Source: CBDUEF01 sp018063485 (GTDB lineage Bacteria; Pseudomonadota; Alphaproteobacteria; Rhodobacterales; Rhodobacteraceae). Taken from it: 43,338 nt of DNA. The position numbers were made by a program, and so were the translations under genes. The notes under the pieces were generated by a model. It made no database searches. It was not told the DNA's origin and was given only the letters and a program-made list of their open reading frames with translations. The stretch spans positions 1-43,338 of the forward strand of contig JBAOID010000027.1 of NCBI GenBank assembly GCA_037045435.1, read 5' to 3'. The stretch's first letter is position 1, and each line of letters opens with the position of its first letter. Shown in pieces: positions 30,044-38,660 of this stretch.

Positions 30044-30157
30044 CTTGAGCCATTTCCGTTGGGTCCGGGCGTTCGATTCGGTCGATCGATGGGCCGTGCG
30101 GACGGTCTGGACTCCGTGAATAGTAGATGAGACGGATTTTCGCCTCCGGCGGGTAGC

Positions 30158-30824
30158 GTGGCTCGGATGCGGCGGCGGGTAAGTGGAAGCGGGGTCGGGT
30201 CCTGGCGTCCACACGTCTTACGGGCGGCACTGGCTGGCGGGATTGCCGCCCTGACCTACGGTGCCGTCGGGTGCTCGGGCGAGCCGGAATCGACGGCGGC
30301 CACGACCACTACGTTGGACCCGGTCGCCATCGCCACCTCGCTGGCCTCGGCGTTGGTGGGGGACGGGTCGCTGGTGGACGTCACCACCGCCGCCTGCGCG
30401 GCGGAGAAGATCGACGCCGAGTTTGGAACTGCGAGACTGCACGAATTGGGCGTGCGCGACGGCGGGGTGGTCGACGGGGCGGAGTTCATCTCGTTGCCGC
30501 TGACCAACTCGGAGCGCAATTTCGTTCACCGCGCCACCATCCAGTGCATGGATGCCGGAGCGGTCATCACCAAGCTGGTCGTGGAATCGGCGCCGCCGGA
30601 GGAGGGAAAATGCCGCCACCTGCGTGGCGACGTTCGTGTTGAACTCCCCGGAGTTGACCTCCACGGTGATCATCGCCGCGCTCGAGGCGGATCAGGAAAA
30701 GCTCGAAGCCTCCCTGTCGAAGGTGGCTGCCTATTGCCTGTACCCCGAGGAGGTGAGAGTGGTGGTGCCCCCGGCGCTTACCACTCCGCGGTCCCAGGTG
30801 GTGCCCGGCGAAGAGGTTGGCTAG
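30158..30824 (+). CDS. Putative lipoprotein, frameshifted
   Basis: GTG 30158 (or ATG 30167) gives a basic start, a hydrophobic stretch LRAALAGGIAALTYGAVG and a Cys that fits a lipobox, followed by a Thr-rich linker. Two similar half-domains follow, each with a conserved Cys (AACAAEKID, ATIQCMDAG, AATCVATFV, AAYCLYPEE). The frame changes once near 30,605 in a GGGAAAA run. Total length is about 222 residues. I do not recognise a family. A cell-surface anchored protein of actinobacterial type is likely. Confidence 0.6.
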
Positions 30825-30851
30825 CGCGTCGGCTGCACACGAGGCGGCTCC

Positions 30852-30881
30852 CAAAACGACGCAGGCTCAAAACGACGCAGG
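30852..30881 (+). repeat. Two direct repeats of 14 bp
   Basis: CAAAACGACGCAGG occurs twice, at 30852-30865 and 30868-30881, separated by two bases. It directly precedes the strong hairpin and lies outside any gene. Confidence 0.7.
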
Positions 30882-30907
30882 AGCGCCGGTCGACCGACCG
30901 GCGCTCC
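30880..30907. terminator. Bidirectional hairpin terminator between convergent genes
   Basis: GGAGCGCCGGTCG-AC-CGACCGGCGCTCC is a perfect 13-bp stem with a 2-base loop. It lies between the lipoprotein stop (30824) and the thiolase stop (30945) on the other strand. There is no strong U-tract, as is common in high-GC actinobacteria. Confidence 0.7.
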
Positions 30908-30944
30908 CGTCTAATGGTCTAACTGGGCCGTTGGCCCAAATCGG

Positions 30945-32150
30945 TTAGAGACGCTCGACGATCATCGACATGCCCTGGCCGCCGCCGACACACATCGACT
31001 CCATGCCGAACTGCTTGTCGTTGTACTGGAGCGCGTGGATCAGCGTGGTCATGATGCGGCTGCCGGTCATGCCGAACGGGTGGCCGAGGGCGATGGATCC
31101 GCCCATGACGTTCAACTGGCTATCGATGTCGATGCCGAGCTGATCGGCCGAGGGAAGGACCTGGGCGGCGAACGCCTCGTTGATCTCGACCAGACCGATG
31201 TCGGAGATGGACATTCCCGCACGGCCAAGGGCCTGGCGGCAAGCGTCGACCGGTCCGAGGCCCATCGATCTCGGGGTTCAGGCCCGAGACGCCCGAGGAC
31301 ACGATGCGGGCCAACGGGGTGATTCCCAGCTCCTTGGCCTTGGTGTCGCTCATCACGATGACGGCGGCAGCGCCGTCGTTGAGGGGGCAGGCGTTACCGG
31401 CGGTGACCGTCCCGTCGGGGCGGAACGCGGGCTTGAGGCCCGAGAGGCCTTCGAGGGTGGTGCCGGGGCGGATGCCGTCGTCGGTGCTCACCACGGTGCC
31501 GTCGGGAAGGGTCACGGGGATGATCTCCTCGGCCCAGAACCCGGAGTCGAGGCTCTTCTCTGAGAGGTTCTGCGACCGCACCGCGTACCCGTCCTGGCGT
31601 TTCGCGGGACACGTCGCAGTACTGCGCCACGTTCTCGGCGGTCTGACCCATGGAGATGTACATGTCGGGGAGTCCGGCAGGGGCCTCCCACTTGGCGGCG
31701 CCGCCCTGGCTGCGCTCCAGGGTGCGGGCTTCGGCGTCGGCGAAGATCTCGTTCTTCGGGCCGTCGGCCATGCCAAACATGAAGCGGCTCACGGTCTCGA
31801 CGCCGGCGCATACGAACGCGTCGCCTTCGCCTGCCTTGATGGCGTGGGCGGCCATGCGGATGCCCTGCAGCGAGGAGGAGCAGTAGCGGTTGACCGTGAC
31901 GCCGGGGACGTTCGGCATGTCGGAGAGCACGGCGACGACGCGGCCGATGTTGTGGCCCGACTCACCGGCTGGCTGCCCGCAGCCCATGATCAGATCGTCG
32001 ATGGTGTTTCGGTCGAGCTGAGGGACCTTGTCGAGGACCGCGCGGCACGATCTGAGCGGACAGATCGTCCGGACGGATCGAGTTGAGCTGGCCCTTCATG
32101 GCCCGCCCGATGGGGCTGCGGCCGGTGGCGACGATGACAGCTTCGGTCAT
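30945..32150 (-). CDS. Acetyl-CoA acyltransferase (thiolase), frameshifted
   Basis: This degradative thiolase of about 400 residues cleaves 3-ketoacyl-CoA at the last step of beta-oxidation. The start is MTEAVIVATGRSPIGRAMKG. The nucleophilic Cys lies in TVNRYCSSSLQGIRMAAHAI. The remaining active-site blocks are EINEAFAAQVL (His/Asn loop), ALGHPFGMTGSRI and the C-terminal CVGGGQGMSM with the second Cys. Three single-base frame changes lie near 32,050, 31,600 and 31,265. All conserved blocks are present, so the gene is probably intact in the organism. It ends the minus-strand acyl-CoA module and has a long palindrome just before its start. Confidence 0.88.
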
Positions 32151-32171
32151 TGCTTGCTCCTAATGGATCAA

Positions 32172-32201
32172 AGAGTTTGTTACCCGAGGGTAACAAACTC
32201 T
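32172..32201. promoter_or_regulatory. 14-bp-arm palindrome upstream of thiolase (candidate operator)
   Basis: AGAGTTTGTTACCC-GA-GGGTAACAAACTCT is a perfect inverted repeat 22 bases before the thiolase ATG and 28 bases after the MaoC stop. Its size, symmetry and AT-rich arms fit a TetR-family operator, and such regulators commonly control acyl-CoA genes. An intergenic hairpin is the alternative, but the 2-base spacer leaves little loop and there is no U-tract. Confidence 0.6.
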
Positions 32202-32228
32202 GGGGAGGTCGGGGAAGCGACGCGTCTC

Positions 32229-32698
32229 CTAAGGGAAGAAGCGCGAGACGGTGTCCACCACGCAGGAGGGTTTTGTTGCCCCGACCACGGTCACCGTGAC
32301 GCGAACCACCGATTGGAACCCTCCCTTGACCTCGTCGACGGAGACCACCTCAGCGGTGGCGGACACCTCGGCTCCGACCGCGACCGGCGACGGAAACCGC
32401 ACCTTGTCGACGCCGACGTTGACCCCCATCGAGGCGCCCTGGACCTCGAGCAACTGCGGGAGGAACATGTTGACGAGGGACAGCGTCAGGTAGCCGTGGG
32501 CGATCGGCGCCGCCAAAAGGGCTCTCGGCTCGTGCCCGCTCGGGGTCGACGTGGATCCACTGGTGGTCCCCGGTGGCATCGGCAAAGAGGTTGACGCGGT
32601 CTTGGGTGATCTTCGAGCGGAGCGGTCGGACCGAGGGTCTTGCCGACCAGGCCGGGGAGGTCCGCCAACTGTACGACGGTGGGTTCGGTCGGATTCAT
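32229..32698 (-). CDS. MaoC-like (R)-enoyl-CoA hydratase (frameshifted)
   Basis: A hot-dog fold protein of about 155 residues. The start MNPTEPTVVQLADLPGLVGK leads, after shifts near 32,620 and 32,505, into the hydratase core. The core holds the catalytic Asp/His motif (FADATGDHQWIH then IAHGYLTLSLVNMFLPQL) followed by GVNVGVDKVRFPSPVAVGAE. The family hydrates enoyl-CoA. The gene lies between an SDR and a thiolase on the same strand, which fits one acyl-CoA degradation route. The C-terminus ends with SRFFP near the palindrome. Confidence 0.78.
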
Positions 32699-32800
32699 CG
32701 ACCGGAGGTTAGTGCCGTGTCCACCAACGTTTGCGAGGGCCCGTGCGGCCGGAAGGTTTTCGATGCGGTCAACGGCCCGCGATCCTTGGCCTCGCTCGTC

Positions 32801-33612
32801 TCACGCGTGTTGGGACGAAACCGACAAGACCTCGCCCGTCATGTACGAGGCGTAGTCGCTGGCGAGGAACACCATCACGTTGGCGACCTCCCACGGCTCG
32901 GCCGCGCGGCCGAAGGCCTCGCTTTGTGGGTGAGCTCGTCGAGCAGGCCGTCGGGGGTGACCTTGGCCAGGAACGGGTGCATCGCCAGGCTGACGGCGCG
33001 ACGCGCGTTCACGCGCACGCCGTGCTCTGCCGCTTCGATCGCCGGCGGTGCGAGTGAGCGCCATCACGCCGGCCTTGGCCGCCGCGTAGTGGGCCTGTAG
33101 CTCCTGGGCCCGCCAGCCCAACACCGAGGCGTTGTTGACCACGGCACCCGAGCCCCGCTCGTACATGTGGGGGAGCACGGCCCGAAGGCAGCGGAACGTT
33201 CCGGTCAGGGTCACGTCGATGACCGTCGACCCACTGATCGTCGGTCATGTCGACGCATCGGGGCGTTGCCGCCGAGGCCCGGCGTTGTTCATCCACACGT
33301 CGATGTGGCCGAGCTCGTCGATCGACGGCCTGCTCGACGCAGGTCCTCGTACCGTGCCGTCGTCGAGTGACGTCGCAGAACGCGGTGGACGGCCGGTGCC
33401 GTTCGATCTCGGCGATTCGGTCGGCGGCCTCATCGAGGCGGCGTTCGTGGACGTCGGAGATCAGCACCCGTGGCGCCCTCCTCGACGCAACGCTTGGCCA
33501 GCGAGAAGCCGATTCCCGTGCCGGCGGCGGCCGTGACCACCACCGTCTTGCCCTCGAGAAGTTGGTGCGCTGCCGGATAGTCCGGGGCTTGAGTGCGTGG
33601 GGCTGAGGTCAT
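32801..33612 (-). CDS. Short-chain dehydrogenase/reductase (heavily frameshifted)
   Basis: ATG 33612 starts MTSAPRTQAPDYPAAHQLLE, with the TGxxxGxG region as VVVTAAAGTGIGFSLAKRCV. Later frames supply a HIDVWMNNAG strand, RCLRAVLPHMYERGSGAVVN, then NASVLGWRAQELQAHYAAAK, holding the YxxxK catalytic pair. The end VMVFLASDYASYMTGEVLSV is the family C-terminus. At least four frame changes are needed, the highest density in the window. Its place among acyl-CoA genes suggests a hydroxyacyl-CoA dehydrogenase role, but this is inferred. Total length of about 270 residues is normal. Confidence 0.75.
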
Positions 33613-33652
33613 GAGGAAAGGCTCCAAAGAAAGGGGAGTGAGGCCGTGTGCG

Positions 33653-34886
33653 CTAGCGCGGTTCGCGGGGTAGGCCGAGGGCCCGTTCGCCGATGAGGTT
33701 ACGTTGCACTTCGTTGGACCCGCCGTAGATGGTGTCGGATCGGCTGAAGAAGAACAGCTTGTGGTGCGTGTCCATTTCGCGCTCGAGGTCGGAACCATCG
33801 TCGTGAATGTCGGCGTAGGGGGTGAGCATCGCCGCGTTGCCCAAGACGTCCATGGCCAACTCGCCCATGTCTTGGTGCAGGTTGGCCCAGTACAGCTTGT
33901 GGATCATGGCTTCTCGGGACGAGTTCGACGTTGGCGTCCACCGCGAGCGTGCGCTCGGCGTTCCAGCGCATGATCCGTATGCGTATCCATAGATCGCTTA
34001 ACCGTTGGCGGATGTTCGGGTCGTCCCAGCGGCCGGTCTGCTTGGCGGTGTCGAGGATGTGGCCGTACTCGCGTTGAAAAGCCATTTGCTGGCCGAGCGT
34101 GAGCGCACCCCGCTCGAACGCGAGCGTTCCCATGGCCACCTTCCAACCGCCGTTGACCTGGCCCACCACCTGGTCGGCCGGCACGCGAACGTTGTCGAAG
34201 AAGACCTCGTTGAACTCGGCGGTGCCGGTGATCTGACGAATTGGCGACCACCGAAATGCCCGGGCTGGCACATGGGACATGAGCAGGTAGGAGATGCCCT
34301 TGTGCTTGGGGGCGTCGCGGTCGGTGCGGCACAGCACGAAACACCAATCGGACCATTGGGCGAGCGAGGTCCAGACCTTCTGCCCGTTCACGACCCACTC
34401 GTCGCCGTCGAGTTCAGCGCGGGTTTGCACGTTGGCGAGGTCGGAGCCGGCGTTGGGCTCGGAATAGCCCTGGCACCAGAACTCGGTGCCCGAAACGATG
34501 CCGGGAAGGAACCGCTGTTGCAGAGCGGGGTTGGCGAAATGGATGAGCGTGGGGCCGAGAAGTCCTTCGCCGATGAGCCCCGCCCGACCCGGCCCACCGG
34601 CGCGGGAATACTCCTCGTGAAAGATCACCTCTTGGCGCAGCGGAAGACCCCGCCCGCCGTGCTCCTTCGGCCAGCCCACGCAGGTCCAGCCACCGGATGC
34701 CAACTCTCGTTCCCACACCATTCGCTGCTCGACGAGGGCATGTTCGTCACCGGGCCCGCCGCGAAACCGCAGGGGAGCGAACTCGCCGCGGAGGTGCTCG
34801 GCCATCCAGTCGTGGACCTCTTCGGTGAATTCGGCGTCGGAGCGAATGTCGGCTTCGGTAGGCGGTAACGAGGTGGAGTTGGTCAT
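33653..34886 (-). CDS. Acyl-CoA dehydrogenase (frameshifted near its end)
   Basis: This flavoenzyme carries out the first step of beta-oxidation. The N-terminal helices contain the WPKEHGGRGLPLRQEVIFHE loop. The middle sheet has FWCQGYSEPNAGSDLANVQT and WVVNGQKVWTSLAQWSDWCF, the FAD-binding segments. RQITGTAEFNEVFFDNVRVP precedes the C-terminal helices. A shift near 33,915 continues to SDTIYGGSNEVQRNLIGERA and the stop at 33653. Length is about 411 residues. It resembles the large Mycobacterium FadE group of steroid/lipid gene clusters. The substrate chain cannot be told. Confidence 0.87.
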
Positions 34887-34924
34887 TTCAGGATCCGTGT
34901 GCCCATCCAGTTTCTGACGACGCG

Positions 34925-35470
34925 TCAGGTTTGAGAACCAAATCTTGGTTTACGGGCGCCAAACCCGCCAACCGGGTTGCGCGGCAGGCGGCGCCCGGCC
35001 GGATGGCGTGAGCGAGAACCGTCCGGGTTCAGATCGGCCAGGACGGCCAATGAATGGTGAATCTCGCCCAGCGGTGAGGAGTCGGCATGCAGTGCGTCGG
35101 AGTGGTGTAGGGCCGACAAGTACGCCCACAGCGTTTCGGCGGTGGATTCGGGAAGTTGCGCCCCGTGCTGACGTGCCCACTGCGGAAGGCCGAGGTTGAC
35201 GAACTCGCCGAGCCACTCGGCGTCCCACCGGGTGAACGGTTGGTTGGTGGCGACGGATAGCCGTTGTTTGGCGCCGATGATCAGCGTCAGGGCGGTGAGG
35301 TTGACCGAGACGCCGTTGGCGAGGGCCCACTGCGCAATGGCGGCGCGGTGCGTGAGCAACCGACGGTTCAGCGCCGACGCGCAGGTGGAGGTTCGTTGCG
35401 ATGCAGTGCGGCGCCGGGTGGCGGCGGGAGCGCCCTGGGGGCGGGTGCGGAGTAAGGAGTGGACTGTCAT
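34925..35470 (-). CDS. Hypothetical protein between acyl-CoA genes and Nfu
   Basis: ATG 35470 gives MTVHSLLRTRPQGAPAATRR, then helix-rich text such as IAQWALANGVSVNLTALTLI and WDAEWLGEFVNLGLPQWARQ, with an Arg/Pro-rich end. No export signal or transmembrane segment is convincing. I do not recognise a family. It reads without a frame break for about 181 residues. Its codon use matches the neighbours, and it is spaced 38 bp before the acyl-CoA dehydrogenase start, so it may belong to the same transcript. The last 30 residues may be read out of frame. Confidence 0.55.
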   Translation of the reverse strand: MTVHSLLRTRPQGAPAATRRRTASQRTSTCASALNRRLLTHRAAIAQWALANGVSVNLTALTLIIGAKQRLSVATNQPFTRWDAEWLGEFVNLGLPQWARQHGAQLPESTAETLWAYLSALHHSDALHADSSPLGEIHHSLAVLADLNPDGSRSRHPAGRRLPRNPVGGFGARKPRFGSQT

Positions 35471-35609
35471 GGCGCCCATCATGGCGAGGGGGTGTGACAA
35501 TCAAGGCCGGGTGGTCGGTCGGTGCGAAGGAAAATACTCTCGCGAGACCCGAACGCCGCTCGAGGCCCACCTGCATCGACCCAACCGGGCCGCCAACGAC
35601 GCGGGCGAC

Positions 35610-36275
35610 TCAGAAGAAGGGGTTCTCGCCGGCCGTGTGGTCGGTTGCGTCGACGACCTCGGTCACCTCGGGCAGCGCCGCCAGGATGGTGCGCTGGATC
35701 CCCTCGGTGAGGGTCATGCGGCTCATCGCACAGCCCTGGCATCCGCCGCCCATCGTGATGAACACTCGGCCTTCGTCCACGCCCACGAGAGTGGCGAACC
35801 CACCGTGTTCCGCCAACGAGGGGTTCACCGACTGGTCCAGTACCTGCTGCACCTGCTCGGGTAATTCGCCGCTGAGTTCCAGCGTCAGCCCGGCGAGCGG
35901 ATCGGGACGATTGGGATTGCGGATAACAAACCCGCCGCCCACCTTTGCCAGCCCCAACTCAGAACCGCGCAGCAAGGGGATGGTGGCCGGAGGAACGGCG
36001 ACCGCCAGCCCGTCGAGGTGGATCAACTCCTCTGCCGCATCGAGTTTGTCGATCTCGTCGAAGGCCAGGTCGTATCGGAAATCCACGCCCTGCGAACCGG
36101 TGATTTCGATTCGCAGCGCAAACGACTCCGGCTCGTCCTCGGTGGCGCGCAGCTCCAACACCTTCTCCATGGCTTCGGGCGTTACCGAGAAGATGGGCTG
36201 GTCGGCGGTATCGACCGATCCATGAAGTTCGGCCTCGGCTGCTGGTTCTTCGGCAGGGACTTCTTCGGCTGACAT
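35610..36275 (-). CDS. NfuA-type iron-sulfur carrier with degenerate A-type domain
   Basis: The product has 221 residues. An acidic start MSAEEVPAEEPAAEAELHGS precedes an IscA-like domain. In that domain the three usual cysteines are missing (ELRATEDEPESFALRIEITG region). The C-terminal Nfu domain has the cluster-binding CxxC in FITMGGGCQGCAMSRMTLTE. This domain pairing is that of NfuA, which delivers [4Fe-4S] clusters to target proteins. It reads intact, starts at ATG 36275 and diverges from the gene at 36,384. Clients in this segment could include the ferredoxin partner of KorAB, but that is only inference. Confidence 0.87.
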   Translation of the reverse strand: MSAEEVPAEEPAAEAELHGSVDTADQPIFSVTPEAMEKVLELRATEDEPESFALRIEITGSQGVDFRYDLAFDEIDKLDAAEELIHLDGLAVAVPPATIPLLRGSELGLAKVGGGFVIRNPNRPDPLAGLTLELSGELPEQVQQVLDQSVNPSLAEHGGFATLVGVDEGRVFITMGGGCQGCAMSRMTLTEGIQRTILAALPEVTEVVDATDHTAGENPFF

Positions 36276-36383
36276 GGCGCGGGATACTACCGCCTTGTCG
36301 ACGCCTGTCATCCTCGGCGGCCGTATTCGCGGTAACGGCGTAGGTCCGCTCAAACTTGGCCCGGAACGGTCGATACGTAAGGA

Positions 36384-37283
36384 GTGAGCGATGTTTCCCC
36401 CACCCCGGACCGCAGAACCCAGCCAGCATTGGACCTTCGCGGTCAGGGCGATTTCGACCCCCATGACCTCCCCTGGGCCGGGGACGAAGGCGATCATCGC
36501 CAAGGGAAACGCAGCTCGAAGCGGCCGAGGCTGGTCGTTGCTGTAGCCGCTCTGGCGATCGCCGGAGCGGGCATTACCGCCTGGGCGGTGTGGCCGGAGG
36601 CGACCGCACCGAGCGATGGCAGTGTGGCTGAGGGAGGGGTCGCTGCGGGAGGGGTGGCTGGGGGAGGGTCGGCCGCGTCGAGCACTTCGGATCCGGCATC
36701 GACGACCACCACCGCTCCAAAGGCCCCGGCAACCACCGGCTCGGCAACTACGGCCCCAGGGACCACCGCTGCTGGCACGCCAAACTCGACAAAGCCCACC
36801 GCGGCCAAGCCAACTGCGACGCCGAAACCGACCTCCACCGTGGCCACCGCCGCCCCAAGTTCGGCACCCATCGACCTGGGCGGAGGGGAGGAGGTCGGCG
36901 ACGCAGCCGAGCTCTTCGCCGGTACGGAACCCGGGAAGGCCATCAAGGACGTGGCGTTCACGGCATGGAAACTTGATGGTTTCGAGGGCACCGACCCAAC
37001 GACGGGGGCAACCGTCGCCATGGAGCTTGACGATCCTGCCAACCCCGAGACGGTGACCTGCCGCTACGCGGGACCGGTCGATGACCCGGGCGCCTCCCCG
37101 TTCCTGGGTACTTGTGCGGGCGTCGCCACATCCCAGGCCGACATCGACGCGACCGTTTCTGGTTGGGTGATTTCGGTGGCCGAGGGCGAGGTGCCGGGAA
37201 CGGTGTCCTCGGGCGGTTTCGAGATGGAACTGAGCACGAGCGAGGCGAGCACCTCGGTGGTCATCACTCCGAAACCGGTGTAA
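36384..37283 (+). CDS. Single-pass membrane protein with Thr/Ala/Pro-rich stalk
   Basis: A hydrophilic N-terminus (about 50 residues, MSDVSPTPDRRTQPALDLRG) is followed by one membrane helix (LVVAVAALAIAGAGITAWAV). A stalk of about 85 residues rich in Thr, Ala, Pro and Gly comes next, then an outside domain of about 125 residues with two cysteines (VTCRYAG and LGTCAG). The topology is N-in/C-out. I know no family. GTG 36384 overlaps a strong AAGGAG site. An ATG 8 bases later is better spaced but is in another frame. Its end overlaps the convergent gene at 37,264 by 20 bp. Confidence 0.65.
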   Translation: MSDVSPTPDRRTQPALDLRGQGDFDPHDLPWAGDEGDHRQGKRSSKRPRLVVAVAALAIAGAGITAWAVWPEATAPSDGSVAEGGVAAGGVAGGGSAASSTSDPASTTTTAPKAPATTGSATTAPGTTAAGTPNSTKPTAAKPTATPKPTSTVATAAPSSAPIDLGGGEEVGDAAELFAGTEPGKAIKDVAFTAWKLDGFEGTDPTTGATVAMELDDPANPETVTCRYAGPVDDPGASPFLGTCAGVATSQADIDATVSGWVISVAEGEVPGTVSSGGFEMELSTSEASTSVVITPKPV

Positions 37284-37635
37284 CGCCGGGTCCGGGCTCC
37301 GCAGGTTCCGCCGTCGGCTCACTACCGCGGGGTTCAACAGCGCTGGATTCGTTGCCGCTGGATTCGTTGCCGCTGGATTCGTTGCCGCTGGGCAGCCGAT
37401 TGATGGCGGAACCTGGAGTGGAGGACACGTCAACCCCCGCGCCCGCTGCCGTCGCCTTAGGCCGTGGCCACATCACCGCTACGCACACGGCGAGCGAAGC
37501 GATGGCGAACGCCACGAGGACGCCAAGGTTGGGTTGCTTCCACCATCCGGCTTGATGCGAGATCACGATTCCGCCGGCCGCAATAGTGCAGAGACCAAAG
37601 GTCAAACTGATTCGATCGAGCGGGTGCGGCGTCAT
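37264..37635 (-). CDS. Small two-helix membrane protein with SGNES repeats
   Basis: ATG 37635 begins MTPHPLDRISLTFGLCTIAA, and two hydrophobic helices lie near residues 8-26 and 36-55. The cytoplasmic or external tail contains three tandem SGNES repeats encoded by identical 15-bp units. The length is 123 residues. The start overlaps the stop of the preceding gene (ATGA at 37632-37635), so the two are translationally coupled. A membrane partner of a PspC/LiaF-like regulator is possible, since the neighbour has a weak LiaF-like part. This is speculative. Confidence 0.6.
   Translation of the reverse strand: MTPHPLDRISLTFGLCTIAAGGIVISHQAGWWKQPNLGVLVAFAIASLAVCVAVMWPRPKATAAGAGVDVSSTPGSAINRLPSGNESSGNESSGNESSAVEPRGSEPTAEPAEPGPGVTPVSE
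37342..37386 (+). repeat. Three identical 15-bp tandem repeats
   Basis: GCTGGATTCGTTGCC is repeated three times without change inside the small membrane protein gene, where the minus strand encodes SGNES units. Copy number may vary between strains. Confidence 0.85.
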
Positions 37636-38645
37636 GATGGTCCTTGCGTGGTTGTCGGCACCAGGCTGGTGGTGACCTGTGGTTGAGCCGTTGGCTGGGT
37701 GGTGATCGTCTGGGTCGTGATCGGCTGGGTGGTGATCGGCTGGGTGGGGTCGACCGGTTGACCTGCGGCCGGAGCGGTGGCGCCGGGAGCGGTTGTGGAC
37801 AAGGGCGGCACGGTCAGGTTGACGTCCGCTGGCCCGCCCGTGAGATTCTCGATCGACTCGACGACCTTGAGCGGAGTGCGGTTCGCAATCCCCAGTGCGG
37901 TGCAGCTGAGATAGGTGACACCGTCGGAACAGGCGGTGACCAGCGTGCCGCGAGGGTCGGCGCCGCCGGGCATCACGTCTCGGCAATCGGCCACCGAATA
38001 GGACTGCCACAGCGGCGTGCCCGGGGGTAGCTGGGCATCGGCGCTGGGCGATGATGGATCCAACAGCGTTTCTTCGGCACCCGGGGCCACCGTGTACTCG
38101 AGAGTGTTCTGGATCGGGTTGAGGAGGCAGGTCGGAATCTGTCGTTCCTGGGGAATCGAGCCACACGGCTCGGTCTTGCCGGTCACGCCTCCCGAACGAA
38201 CACAGGATTGCTGAGCAAATTTCGCCACTGAATCGGCGGTTTTTCCGGACCACAGCGGCTCGATCACCGTCACGGATCCGAACGCCGCGCTCAGTTCCAG
38301 CCGCAGAGTGCCGCGGTCGGGGTTCGGCGCCTGGGCCTCGCTCTCATCCTCGCCCTCATCCTCAGCCTCAGCCTCGGGATCGACTTCGAAGCGCACCGAC
38401 TTGTCCCGGCCGCGGGGTGTCTCGACGTAGTTGAGCCCGATGTTGTAGAGGTCGTTGGAGCTGATGTGGCCGGCGTCGCCGCCAGTAGTCAAGACGTAGC
38501 CGTCGTAGGTCGCGGTGTTGAGCAGCTCGTTGACCTTCACCATGTCACTGAGCGCTATCAGCGGGTTCGAGGTGATCTCGGCGACTGCGGCCCGGTCGGC
38601 TGGGTCAGGAAAGTAGGACCCACTCGGTGCCATGGGTCGGACCAT
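37632..38645 (-). CDS. Secreted/cell-surface hypothetical, N-terminus cut by junction
   Basis: About 335 codons remain, without a frame break. The visible start (MVRPMAPSGSYFPDPADRAA) lies at the contig junction, so the true N-terminus is probably lost. An acidic stretch of Glu/Asp/Ala follows FEVDP. A strand GTLRLELSAAFGSVTVIEPL is weakly like the beta-helical C-terminus of PspC/LiaF proteins. Six or more cysteines in the middle (SCVRSG, EPCGSI, TCLLNP, DCRDV, ACSDG, LSCTAL) suggest disulfides and an exported domain. The end has ITTQP repeats. I do not recognise the family. Confidence 0.6.
   Translation of the reverse strand: MVRPMAPSGSYFPDPADRAAVAEITSNPLIALSDMVKVNELLNTATYDGYVLTTGGDAGHISSNDLYNIGLNYVETPRGRDKSVRFEVDPEAEAEDEGEDESEAQAPNPDRGTLRLELSAAFGSVTVIEPLWSGKTADSVAKFAQQSCVRSGGVTGKTEPCGSIPQERQIPTCLLNPIQNTLEYTVAPGAEETLLDPSSPSADAQLPPGTPLWQSYSVADCRDVMPGGADPRGTLVTACSDGVTYLSCTALGIANRTPLKVVESIENLTGGPADVNLTVPPLSTTAPGATAPAAGQPVDPTQPITTQPITTQTITTQPTAQPQVTTSLVPTTTQGPS
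37693..37752 (+). repeat. Imperfect 15-bp tandem repeats encoding ITTQP units
   Basis: Four copies of a GGCTGGGTGGTGATC-like unit, two of them identical, lie at the C-terminal end of the 37,632 gene. On the coding strand they give (P/T)ITTQ pentapeptides, a stalk-like Thr/Pro repeat. Confidence 0.75.
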
Positions 38646-38660
38646 TTTTATCAAGTTATT
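38640..38660. other. Chimeric junction 2: actinobacterium to ciliate
   Basis: Base composition flips within about 15 bases from high GC to strongly AT-rich. On the left an actinobacterial gene loses its N-terminus. On the right a eukaryotic dynein gene loses its C-terminus. The two broken genes on the same strand share no function, which is expected at an artificial join. Confidence 0.9.
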
